A stretch of DNA of 16,855 nucleotides from NCBI GenBank assembly GCA_002284615.2, contig MU069507.1:434336-451190 (forward strand), written 5' to 3'. Each line of letters opens with the position of its first letter. Position 1 is the stretch's first letter. Positions 8,661 to 16,855 of this stretch are shown here, piece after piece. This DNA comes from Dunaliella salina. Taxonomy: Eukaryota; Chlorophyta; Chlorophyceae; Chlamydomonadales; Dunaliellaceae. The translations under genes and the position numbers were made by a program. Under the pieces are notes generated by a model. It saw only the letters and a list, made by a program, of their open reading frames with translations, was not told the origin of the DNA and ran no database searches.

Positions 8661-8835
8661 GCTGAATGCAGCTGAGTTTAGGGGCCATGTGACCCCAACC
8701 CACCCGAACATTTGGTCCTTGGCCTTTTTTTCTGCAGCTTCCTGATGCTGGGAACTTCACATCATCGATCGTCGATTCCCATCAGATGCTTGGAATATCT
8801 CCTCTTGATATTGACATGCAAAACATCCAACCCAG

Positions 8836-8861
8836 CTTAATTAATTAATTCATTAATTAAG
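8836..8861. repeat. AT-rich inverted repeat, 10-bp perfect arms
   Basis: CTTAATTAAT at 8836-8845 is the exact reverse complement of ATTAATTAAG at 8852-8861, with a 6-nt loop. The taat(t) composition makes chance or slippage possible. It lies between the telomere-like tract and the retroelement cluster. Confidence 0.85.
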
Positions 8862-9439
8862 AGGTGTTGTGGGCTGAGGTCTATATCTCATGATGTCTTG
8901 CCCTTGTTATGCCGTTTAGAGCTCAAATCGATGGACATTGCGACACTGATTTGTGCAACCTGGAAATGTTTGGGGTCGATCGACCATGTCTTGGACAGGA
9001 CAGGGGTGGAACCAGGTTGCGCGCCCTTGGCATCCTTGTTCAATCAGTGGGGAATCAGTGGCATGGGCCTGCTCCCAACTTGCACAAAAAGTTTGCCAGG
9101 ACTTCAGCTCTAAATTTTAAGCCTTTTGCATAATAGTGCTGGTCCTAAGAAATGGAAACAAGGCTTGTTGAGCGTGCTAGCTTGTAGGCACTGGGGATGA
9201 AAAATTTCCTTCAGTTTTTGCTGAAATGATGAAGCTCAATCCAAGAAGCAAATAATGATTGTAAAGCTTTTCCTCCTCTTTCCAGTTGTCAAAAGGCAAA
9301 GAAAAAAAGTGTGAAGATAGGGATCCACCTGTACTGCGTGGCATTGGCACTCACGCCTCTGCTTCAGAATGCAGCCCATGGTGGAACTTTTATGATTTTC
9401 ACACAATAAGGTTGGAATAATGGCCAGTTTTACAATCAG

Positions 9440-9747
9440 GAAAACAAGACCTCGCATATTCCTTCGTGCAACTGTTGTTAAAGGCATTTTCAACTTGCTG
9501 CATTCCTTGTCACAAAGGAAGAAGCCATCCTGTATATGTCCCAAGAATATTTAGCCTGCTTTTATCATCAGTAGAAGAGCACATTATTCTGGACTGCCCT
9601 TCCCAGGATCTGACAGACTTGAGGAATCAGTTCCATCATTTGTTCAGCTGTGCACCTCCCAGTTGTCCAATCCGCCTCAGAGACTTCATGAACCAAGCTA
9701 ATGTCTTAGAATGAGCCAAGTTTGTGCCTGCATGCTTGAGATGCTGA
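9440..9747 (+). pseudogene. LINE C-terminal remnant with zinc-knuckle tail (fragment i)
   Basis: One frame holds SSVEEHIILDCPSQDLTDLR followed by NQFHHLFS and RLRDFMNQANVLE, then an in-frame TGA and AKFVPAC. The (E)EH-x-I/L-L-D-C-P step followed by DLR..F..LF is the second half of the Cys/His zinc knuckle and tail found after the reverse transcriptase in many algal LINEs. The upstream cysteines are degraded, but another frame reads RATVVKGIFNLLHSLSQRKK, which fits the region before the knuckle. At least two in-frame stops and one frameshift are visible. The next fragment starts directly at about 9748 and has its own zinc knuckle, so the two are different copies or families joined end to end. 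Confidence 0.65.
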
Positions 9748-10534
9748 GCCCTACAATATTATTGGTTCAGGGCCGCAGTCAAGCTTTAATACAGCATGCT
9801 GGGTACAAATAGCACTACTTTATGCCAGGTTGTGCGAGCTGATTTGAAATTACAATCTGAGGATGACAAGTGTTGGACAGCGCGATTAATTCAAGCTTTC
9901 CAAGGTTTGCGAACCTGAAATTCATGTGCAGGCCGTGCTGCCAGGGGGTGCTATATCCATGAATGACTTCCAAGCTGACTTGAGGCACAGGTTTCAAAGA
10001 GTTTGGAAAGAAGCAGAGTCTGTGGATCCACAACAATAAGCTTGCTACTTATCAAGCTTGGGGCCATACCTTTCCCTTGCAACGCTTGTTTTTATGTGCC
10101 TTCGCCCAAGTATCTTTTCTTAGATGTTCCTGGGTTCTGCGGAATTATCCGGAGTGAGTAGGTTATGGCTCCAAGCTCATACTTTGAGAGTCAAATCAGC
10201 TGCTTGACGCGTTGAAGCTTTGATTTGTAACAAGTGTCCTTGCGATCAGACACAAGATGAGCACAAATCCTGTTCAATTGTACAAATAAACAATTTTGCT
10301 CTTGACGCCGTGAGTATTACGTGCTTTTTGAACCTACCTTTCTTCCAGGATTTCTCTGAGACACACCCTTTTCTCCTGCACTAAGTTGGTACACAAGTTA
10401 TTTCCCACAATTCTTTGCCAGCAAGACACTAAACTTTTCTTCTTTGTGTCTAAGCTCATGGTTATATTTTCGGCTAGTTAAGACCAATCACAAGCCGATC
10501 ATCCAAACGACCTGGCTGAAGGTCATCCCCATTG
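9748..10534 (+). pseudogene. LINE ORF2 C-terminal remnant with CCHC zinc knuckle (fragment ii)
   Basis: Broken frames read in order LQYYWFRAAVKL, YSMLGTNSTTLCQVVRADLK, CWTARLIQAFQGLR, HVQAVLPGGAISMNDFQADL, NNKLATYQAWG, LRVKSAA, CNKCPCDQTQDEH, then after a one-base shift ILFNCTNKQFC, and finally FFQDFSETHPFLLH and KLMVIFSAS. The shift splits a C-x2-C-x8-H-x4-C knuckle. This order matches the region from behind the reverse transcriptase to the end of ORF2 in Dunaliella-type LINEs, as I remember them. At least four stops or frameshifts make it inactive. It ends against an opposite-strand fragment near 10534, where attgtaacc is duplicated (10531-10548). Confidence 0.8.
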
Positions 10535-11003
10535 TAACCATTGTAACCAAAGGGCAGGACAGTAATGCCATCAGGAAGACTGAGTTGTGTATTTGGTGGT
10601 AAAGCCCAGATGGGAAGAGCCAATGTGGAATGTTGCTTTGTAAAAATAGGGAGCATAGCCTTTTCTGGATTGCATGTATCCATGGTGGCGATGTAGGGTC
10701 AAAGCCTCCTTTTGCCGATTGCTTCAACACAAATGCTGAGTGCTAGATGGTGACGATTCATGTTCATTACATTTTTGTGTGGGTAGGTGCACCAGAGTAG
10801 GGTAAAGGGGTGCTGTCAGGTGCACCACAAAGAGGGCAAAGAGAAGGCCCAGGTTGGCCACTGAAGCGTCTGGCATGTTTGCCATTGTAAAGGGTGTCTG
10901 TTCGATATTTGAGGACATTGACTTGCTAATTGAAGATTTCAGCTTTCATATGCCAGGAAGCATTGCTGACCTTGAAATCAGCTGTGAGTTGACGATAGGG
11001 CAG
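10535..11003 (-). pseudogene. Retroelement tail with CCHC knuckle and partial nuclease domain (fragment iii)
   Basis: Reading the minus strand from about 11000: LPYRQLTADFKVSNASWHM, a stop, VLKYRTDTLYNGKHARRF, SLCPLCGAPDST, a frameshift, LLWCTYPHKNVMNMNRHHLA, a further TGA, MDTCNPEKAMLPIFTKQHST, LALPIWALPPN and SLPDGITVLPFG. CPLC..., then LLWC after the shift, is a degraded C-x2-C...C knuckle. LKYRTDTLYNGK is clearly homologous to LQYRGSTLYNQK in the plus-strand element that follows at 11014. SLPDGITVLPF aligns to SRSDAIFVTPY there, so this copy keeps the PD of a PD-(D/E)xK-like nuclease but is cut before the ExK by the junction at 10534. It is a relative, not a copy, of that element. Confidence 0.75.
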
Positions 11004-11013
11004 TGTTCGTCAG

Positions 11014-12256
11014 TTGTGTCTTGATCTGTTTAAAACACCCATCAGCAAGCCTCATGCCAATATTCGTGTTTACAAAGTGAGATCGCATGCTGGGGTTGTA
11101 GGGCTCATGCTGTTGCTAAATATCAGGCAAACAATGCAAAGAACAATGTGGCAGACCGTCTGTGACACTGGGATCCCTGGTGCAAGTCCTGACGGAAATC
11201 ATTTCATGCATTTTTTGGGTGGCCAAGGAAGAAAAAGGAAACATGCTGCAGGCACATCCACAGGTCCCCGACCTTCTCCCAAGCTCACCTATCTCCCCAA
11301 CCTTCGAAGTGCTATAATATCACACATGAAGCTACATAAACTTGGATATGCCAATGCCAAGACAGGTTACTACTCTTACTACCAGAGCCTATTGCCAAAT
11401 GTAAATAGGAAAATCAGTATTACTTTTGGGAATATGCCTTGTATATCCACACCCATGAAGTGCACTACCCTGCAGTACCGTGGAAGCACCCTCTACAACC
11501 AAAAGCTGCAGGCAGCTCATTTATGAAAGAGTCTACTGACCCATCATGCCCTCTCCCAGGATGTCATCAATTGGACAGCGCACTCCAAATGCTCTCAGGC
11601 TGTCAAAATCAAAATATTTCCAACATGAAAACTGAACACCACAATGTTGCTGGCAGCATGATTCACCAAAGCACTTAGCATGAGCCCTTGGGGAGCGGGC
11701 TTGGTCGACACAGACATAGGGAGCGACATTTGGCTTGCACAAGACAACCTCCAAATCCCTGCACATGCCTCAAAACAGGACTACTCCTTCTTACCTCTTC
11801 CCCCGTAACCTTTCCATGAGAGCAAGATCAACCTTCAGCCGATCAGATGCTATTTTTGTTACCCCTTACAATGCCAAACCCACTTCTAACAATGATACTC
11901 CTTCCTCACATCATGCTTTACGCAGCAGGCACAGCACCACTCAGAGGGTTAGCATAGCTAACCGCGTGAGACAACCTCAGCAAGTGCATGCAAACCAACG
12001 CCATGTGCATTTAATCGAAATCAAGTACTGTGAAGACACAAAGCTGGATGCAGCAAAGCAGCATGCAGAACTCTACAAATGTTTTATGCAAAAGCTGCAA
12101 CTATTCACACTATTCTCCTGGGCGTTGGTGGAATCTGCTGTATCGAGCATACCCTCAACTAATTTAAAAATCTAGGTCTGGACCACCAACTTGAGTTTGC
12201 CCAAAAGCTCCATGCTCATCCAGTTCAATATGCCCACAAACTTGTCACCAGCTAGT
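11014..12256 (+). pseudogene. Non-LTR retrotransposon tail: RNase H end, zinc knuckle, restriction-like endonuclease (fragment iv)
   Basis: Fragments in order: IRVYKVRSHAGVVG (RNase H, the His-containing last block), AHAVAKYQANNAKNNVADR in another frame, DTGIPGASPDGN, SYYQSLLPNVNRKIS, LQYRGSTLYNQK, CPLPGCHQLDSALQMLSGC, SMSPWGAGLVDTDIGSDI, SRSDAIFVTPYNAKP, HVHLIEIKYCEDTKLDAAKQ, then GLDHQLEFAQKLHAHPVQY and a stop near 12256. The knuckle has Gln where a zinc-binding His is expected. SDAIFV plus LIEIKY fits a PD-(D/E)xK nuclease with Pro of PD changed to Ser. RNase H together with a C-terminal restriction-like endonuclease is the layout of Dualen/RandI elements of green algae, which also carry an APE endonuclease; no APE or RT is in this copy. 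At least four frameshifts are visible. Confidence 0.82.
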
Positions 12257-12309
12257 TATGCTATCAAAAACAGAAGTACCTCTCACAGCCAGGTTCTTGG
12301 GCCTAGTGC

Positions 12310-12478
12310 CTCTAGCAACCTTCCATATCCCCATTGGCCGCGTTTGTCCATAATCTTGTGGTGGAGGGGACTCACCGCTCTTCAGAGCCAACCATTGGCT
12401 TTGAAGATGACACATGATGTGCCTCCTTTTCCTTAATGGACGTGGGGAGAGTTTCTCTGCCCACGCAGTTCTTTTTCC
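12310..12478 (-). repeat. Dispersed short repeat, copy C
   Basis: The reverse complement carries agaaactctccccacgtcc, attaaggaaaaggaggcaca and gagtcccctccaccacaag. Similarity to copy A continues through an aatggggatatgg segment, giving an element of about 155 nt. Relative to the other copies there is an insertion holding a small palindrome (agccaaccattggct) between the two conserved blocks. It starts about 50 nt after the end of the retroelement tail on the plus strand. Confidence 0.8.
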
Positions 12479-12964
12479 TGTAAGTGCTATAGCTAAGTTA
12501 GCTAAATTATGCTGTCCCAACCGGTGCTTGTCATGCGTGAATTGTTTTAGACCGTCTTGGAGATTTGAGAGGGCCCAAAGCTCCATATGGGAGTTAGGAT
12601 ATTTAACTGGTGTAGCAAGCCAATATAGACGGAAGAAAGGGATTTTCTGCCTGGTTGAGTGGTTGAGTGGTGTCAGTTTCATCAGGCAACTTTGCTGCTT
12701 GGAGAGCAAGTGTGCCAGCACCTTCATTGCCAAGGATGCTACTGTGTAATTTGACTTTGTAAAAGTGTACAGGAACTTCTGACAAGCTAAGAGATGCATG
12801 TAGTGTGTGTTGACAAATCCATGGGTTTGGGGAGCTGGTTTCTGATCTGATTTAGTGCTGAAGAGAAAGGAAACAAACTTTGAATTCAATGCAGTGGGGG
12901 TAATGCCAGACCTTCCAGTGGAATGGGGGTATGGAATTGAAGATTTTCCTTTCTTAGGTTTTGC
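12479..12964. other. Unassigned DNA between two dispersed repeat copies
   Basis: A 214-codon minus-strand frame (12889-12245), the longest single frame in the window, covers most of it and runs into repeat copy C. I recognise no domain in it, and its C-terminal third is the translated repeat. The duplicated ttgagtgg at 12654-12670 is a minor tandem repeat. Nothing here can be called a gene. Confidence 0.4.
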
Positions 12965-13080
12965 GATTTATCTTAGGGTGGAAGGGACTCACGGCTCTTT
13001 ATGAGTCGATGTGTCTCCTTTTCCTTAATTGATGTAGGGAGAGTTTCTCTGTCTACGTAGGTTTCCTTTTTTTTCTTTTC
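12965..13080 (-). repeat. Dispersed short repeat, copy D
   Basis: Its reverse complement reads from an A-rich tract into cctacgtagacagagaaact, ctccctacatcaattaagga, aaaggagacacat, then tccctt and ccaccctaagat. It is the closest relative of copy A: the attaagga core and the flanking ctacgta step are unchanged. It ends, like copy A, at a polypurine/polypyrimidine tract. Confidence 0.82.
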
Positions 13081-13738
13081 TGTCTTTACATTGTGGCTAA
13101 TTGTAGAAATGTGCCAAACCTGGGCTGTCCAAGCTCTAGCACTGCAGGCAGGCTACATTTTGCCAACCAGAGTCAGACTAAAAGAAGCACAGCAGGTTGA
13201 GAAAGAAGATGGTTTCAGACTACACCATAAGTCACCAGTTCCCAGACCGAGGTACCATGCCATCCAAAGATTCTTGATTGTTATAAATATCATCCCATTA
13301 TAAATATCATCCCACCCGAGACCCGAGAAACGATAAACAGGTCAGATAATCATGTCGGCCACACGTCTCACTCCCATGGAAAACAAGCAGCACAATCCAG
13401 GAAAAAGCTGCCTGTCTTCCCATAGACCAATAGGACTATCCAACACGCGCTACAAGGAGTTCATAGCATGCTAACAGCATCCTGTAACACAAATTTCATA
13501 CGGCCATTAGCGGATTACTTAGAGGACTCTTTGTAAAGATTTTCAGTTGATGGACATGGAAAAGGGAAGGACGCAAGCACGAGCAAGTGGCCACTTATTG
13601 GCAACAAAAATACAGAAACCCTAGTTGTCTACAATTGAAAAATGGCCATTTGTCATGTACAGATTGTTTCGTCGTCGAGCTGCGGAGTCATAAGTAAGAA
13701 CACCGGCCACAGGATCACTTGCTTGGCTTTCAGACCCC
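13081..13738. other. 3' flank of the DEAH helicase gene
   Basis: This is the presumed 3' UTR and downstream region for the minus-strand gene that stops at 13739. I see no minus-strand TGTAA between 13738 and about 13315; one occurs near 13086 beside repeat copy D, which would give a long UTR. A 17-nt perfect tandem duplication (ttataaatatcatccca) lies at 13281-13314. A 70-codon plus frame at 13091-13303 is unrecognised. Confidence 0.4.
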
Positions 13739-16700
13739 CTAGTCCATCCCAGCTCGGCCCTTGACCTTTGGCAATTTGCGCCCATCCTCTAAAATGTCTT
13801 TTTTGCTGTAGAAGTGGGGCGCAATCTCTACAAGCCACTCACTCTTGATCTCGCTCACAACTCGCATGTACTCTTTGCTGGTCAGGACAAGCTCATGGTA
13901 CACCACCCATCGCGGCAGTACCTGCATGCACCGAGGGTCAAGGTGACATTTTCCACTTTCCACAGGCAGGGGGGACCAAAAAACGCCATAAAGATGACAT
14001 TTTCCACTTGCTACAGGCAGGGAGGACCAAAAAATACCACACCACAAAGGTGACATTTACATAATTTAAATACCATTTAAATACCACACCACACCAAAAA
14101 GGTGACATTTTCCACTTGCCACAGGCAGGGAGCACCAAAAAATTACCATAGCAAAGATGCTACAAATGAGAGATTGATGGCCTTTACATAGAGCAGCCCA
14201 AAAAATTTGAGGCCGGAGTCTCCATGACTGCTTACGCAGAAGGTATGTTGAAACCGTTCCCCCTGTTTCATTGTTGGTGCTCACTGAGCAGCACAGGTGC
14301 ATACAGATTTTGGCACCCTTATCTAAAAAGAAAGAACTGTAAATCTAAGAAGCAGCTCAATCGATTTGACTTTTGTATTATACAACGTATATAATGTATG
14401 ACAACATAAAACTTTTGTGAAACCTTCCAAGGTCCCAGGGCCCACATGCCAGCCCTATTTTACAAGGTTGCAAATCAACGTGTATGAATGGACACATCCA
14501 GCATGCCCCCCCCCACACTTCAAAAGTTGGTTTTGCAACTACACATCAACCAAGCAGCCCCAAAAAGTGATCGACACATGTGTGCATCAACGTGCATGGG
14601 CCTTTGTCCATTTTGGTCCTTAAAAACATAATGGACATCATTTCAAGCTTCTTAAATGCATGAAAATTGTAGCCTGTTTGCATGTTTTCACACCATGCCA
14701 CAACCCCCGCCTGCCCCCGCCCAATGTTGCCCCAACGTTGCCCTTTCAGGCAGAAGAAATCCCAATGTTGCCCACTCCTCCTCTCCTCCCTTGAGAGGCT
14801 GCTACAAGAGCTGTCATCATGGCATCACCTGCAATAGCTGCTCTTCAAATTGCTGTTCTTCAAATTGCTGCTCTCCAAATTGCTGCTTCTCAAACGCTCT
14901 GGCACAGGCAGTTGTTCGTTTTGACTGGAGGCCTTTCTTTCCTGTAATCCTGGCACAGGCATACCCTCCATAGAAGTGAATCAGCCTGTCCTCCTTGTAA
15001 ATCTACAAGAGCTGGTACCGCTGGTGGGGATGTAGGCAAAGGGTTCCGGGGATGGGCTGTTGGGGGAGGGATGCCCCTGACCAGTCGCACCTCTTGCTCG
15101 TTCTGGAAAGCGTTAATTTCTACAGCTATGCACCACCATGCACTCTTAAAATAAATATGCATTCAACATGTGTACAGTCACTGCGCAGGGCAGAAGCTGT
15201 TGTTCATGCAAGGTGGCCTGGTTTCTCCACAGAAGGTGGGTTCCAACAAAACTGGCTGACATTTCAAAAAGCTGTAAAGAAGACAGGTTTGCCAACTGAC
15301 CTGAGATAAGCTGGAGCTGGGGTGTATATGCACTGTCTGTGGGTGTTTCACTGTCTTGTAGCTTCCATCCTTCTGGAGGCGCGCAGTGTTGTAGAAGAAT
15401 CCAGCAGCAATGGCCTTCTTTATGCCTGCATTTACGAGTGTGCATGGGAGCTAAGTGTCAAGAAAGAATGCGCCTTAAGGTATTCGTCACCTTGTACAAC
15501 AAAGGAGCCACGAGACAAGGCAACAAAGGAGCAAAAAGATGGCAGAGAGGCTCACACAAAACGGGACCCAAACCAGTGAAGCAACACACAAATGCATCCG
15601 ACTTATCAGGCGCGATGGGGTCTGACAACAAAAGTCCCTTGCCGAATGAACCACCATTCACTAAGCCAGAGCACTCATGCGGCCATGCAAAGCTCACCAT
15701 CTAGATTCGAGCTGTCAGACACCATGTCTATTTCCACGCGCTCCATCAATCCAACCAGCTGGTCACGGATGTCCCGCGCTCGCTTCAAAGAGCGGACCTG
15801 TAGCCAAATTGTGGGCGTAGGGTGAGGGCGCAAAGGACAGGTAGGGCAGCAGGACAAGTACACCTTTCAGCAGCAGACGAAAGTGCATCAGATAGTTACA
15901 TTGCAAAAAGTCTACCCTCAAGCCTTACAATGCACACCCTTTTTCAAGCAAAGGCATGGTGCAGGTAGCCAAGATCTTCTGTGCGTAGCACCTGAGAGCA
16001 GGTGTGTGTGGTCTTTTTTTGCAGAGTCCACATAGTGCAAATGCAAAGAGCATCCAGAGTTCTCATTGTGAGAATGCATAGGGGAGCTATAAAGAGGGGA
16101 GCAATAAAGAGGGGAGCTATAAAGCCACGCAGTGCAAATGCAATGAGAGGATGCAAATGCCGCTTGCATGCCTGTTGAGCTTCACAACATATTGACAACG
16201 GATATCTACAGACTGTTATTCTAATGCGCGTACAAGAAATGTCATGTCAGGCTGCTGGAAACTTGGCAGCGACGTTGCGCGCAATGTGAGAAGAAACTTC
16301 AGCAGTGAATGAGACGAAAGAAAAGAGAATGGAAAGGAACCTGGCAGAGAAGTTGCAAGCAATGTGAGCTCAGCTCAGCATACTGTGCTAGCACACGGGT
16401 GGGCTCAGCGCAGCATGCAGTGCATGCACACATGCAAGCTCAGCACAGCAAATTGGGCGCGAGTACTGTCCCTTGCCATACAACACGCTACACCAGACAT
16501 CCAGTCGTGCGTTTGCTCCATGCTAATGCCTGCCCAGCTCGTTTCTTGGAAGGATCCATGTAGAACAGATTGCAAGCAAACACCAGTGAATGTCCCGCGC
16601 AACCGGTCAGTTTCATCCTGCCCTTTCCCTCTGCAAGTGCGCTCACCTGGACATAGTTCTCATAGCACCACTGCGTGGAGAAGTTGGATTCCGCCCAGCC

Positions 16701-16778
16701 ATCAAAGATGTTCATGAGTGCGATGTGGTCGCCAACATTCCCTCGGGAAAAGTTCTTGTGCGCGTTGTCAGCAAACAC
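13739..16778 (-). CDS. PRP2: DEAH-box pre-mRNA-splicing ATP-dependent RNA helicase, Prp2/DHX16-like (C-terminal four exons, 5' partial)
   Basis: Exons on the minus strand: 16778-16647, 15797-15698, 15425-15301, 13921-13739 (540 nt, 179 codons plus stop). All joins are GT-AG with matching phases 0, 1 and 0. The protein reads [108 protein letters not shown] and ends [21 protein letters not shown](Y/F)(I/V)Q followed by RS(L/M)(K/R)RARD is the end of the HA2 region shared by spliceosomal DEAH helicases. The rest is the OB-fold domain that binds RNA and the G-patch activator (Spp2/GPKOW for Prp2). The ARD(I/V)R(D/E)QL..L(L/M)ERVE segment and the short Lys-rich C-terminus favour Prp2/DHX16 over Prp16, Prp22 or Prp43. 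Prp2 remodels the activated spliceosome before the first step, in the nucleus. The RecA-like helicase core, with DEAH box, lies outside the window. Confidence 0.94.
13941..14155. repeat. ~50-nt tandem repeat, three full copies and one partial, in the last intron of the helicase gene
   Basis: Full copies starting near 13941, 13991 and 14100 share tgacattttccact, then cacaggcaggg (or ctacaggcaggg) and accaaaaaa. A partial copy at about 14048 has only ggtgacattt. A short taaataccattt duplication separates the last two. The array begins about 20 nt upstream of the final exon's splice acceptor. Confidence 0.9.
14837..14896. repeat. 15-nt tandem repeat, four copies
   Basis: Copies of gctg(c/t)tcttcaaatt occupy 14837-14851, 14852-14866, 14867-14881 and 14882-14896, with changes in the last two. 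On the plus strand one frame reads NCCSSNCC, but this lies in the helicase gene's last intron and I do not take it as coding. Confidence 0.9.
16080..16124. repeat. 15-nt tandem repeat, three copies
   Basis: aggggagctataaag occurs at 16080-16094, 16095-16109 (one change, gcaata) and 16110-16124, inside the helicase intron 15798-16646. Confidence 0.93.
16261..16370. repeat. 30-nt direct repeat, copies exactly 80 nt apart
   Basis: acttggcagcgacgttgcgc followed by gcaatgtgag (16261-16290) recurs as acctggcagagaagttgcaa plus gcaatgtgag (16341-16370). The copies differ at about five positions. Both are in the helicase intron. Confidence 0.8.
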
Positions 16779-16821
16779 CTGTCACACAAGACCAACCGAT
16801 CATGAGCAAAGCGAAACAAGC

Positions 16822-16822
<1 letters not shown>

Positions 16823-16855
<33 letters not shown>
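16823..16855. repeat. (AC)n microsatellite at the window edge
   Basis: At least 33 nt of uninterrupted AC run to the end of the window, so its full length is unknown. On the helicase's coding strand it is a (GT)n tract within the intron upstream of the first visible exon. Confidence 0.95.

Noticed and set aside
8898..9133. Phrases GVEPGCAPLASLF and LEMFGVD resembling the reverse-transcriptase GVKQGCPLSPLLF and preceding block
   Set aside because: They are in different frames, short and without the YADD motif; suggestive only, so not annotated as an RT fragment.
14656..14973. Plus-strand Cys-rich frame (NCCSSNCC) that might be another Cys-rich protein
   Set aside because: The cysteines come from a 15-nt tandem repeat in the helicase gene's last intron; no spacing match to the six-Cys repeats and no splice context.
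14890..15162. Pro-rich minus-strand frame ([11 protein letters not shown]) within the helicase gene
   Set aside because: Homology places the helicase junction directly between 15301 and 13921; this frame has no counterpart in DEAH helicases and no known motif.

Overview
This is an intron-rich nuclear window from a chlorophyte green alga, most likely Dunaliella or a close relative. That rests on moderate GC, long introns with (GT)n tracts, secreted Cys-rich repeat protein coding, and retrotransposon protein remnants whose wording I associate with Dunaliella/volvocalean elements. The species call is inference. There is no bacterial-style gene organisation; most long open frames here are not genes.

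Two host genes can be assembled exon by exon, and they point toward each other. On the + strand (659-5718) is a complete ten-exon gene of 281 codons plus stop. Every junction is GT-AG and every phase agrees. It encodes a signal peptide, a basic linker and four tandem six-cysteine repeats (C-x10/11-C-x6/8-C-x12/15-CC-x9-C). I know no named domain for these repeats, and this is the main candidate for something undescribed. On the - strand (16778-13739) are the last four exons (179 codons plus stop) of a DEAH-box spliceosomal RNA helicase closest to Prp2/DHX16. They cover the end of the HA2 region and the OB-fold domain; the 5' part lies beyond the window.

The left edge and the ~8 kb between the two genes hold mobile-element debris. 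At 1-293 (-) there is a LINE reverse-transcriptase fragment. At 8451-8598 (-) there is the C-terminus of a Fanzor/TnpB-like nuclease, cut off at a TTAGG-rich telomere-like tract (8601-8660). From 9440 to 12256 lie four abutting retroelement C-terminal remnants: two LINE zinc-knuckle tails on +, a fragment with a zinc knuckle and part of a nuclease domain on -, and on + a longer tail with RNase H end, zinc knuckle and PD-(D/E)xK-like nuclease. All are frameshifted.

Short repeats are spread over introns and intergenic DNA. A SINE-sized dispersed family has three clear copies and one weak copy, and many two- to four-copy tandem duplications (14 to 84 nt) occur, including a cluster at 6994-7548. 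I saw no tRNA, rRNA or CRISPR array.
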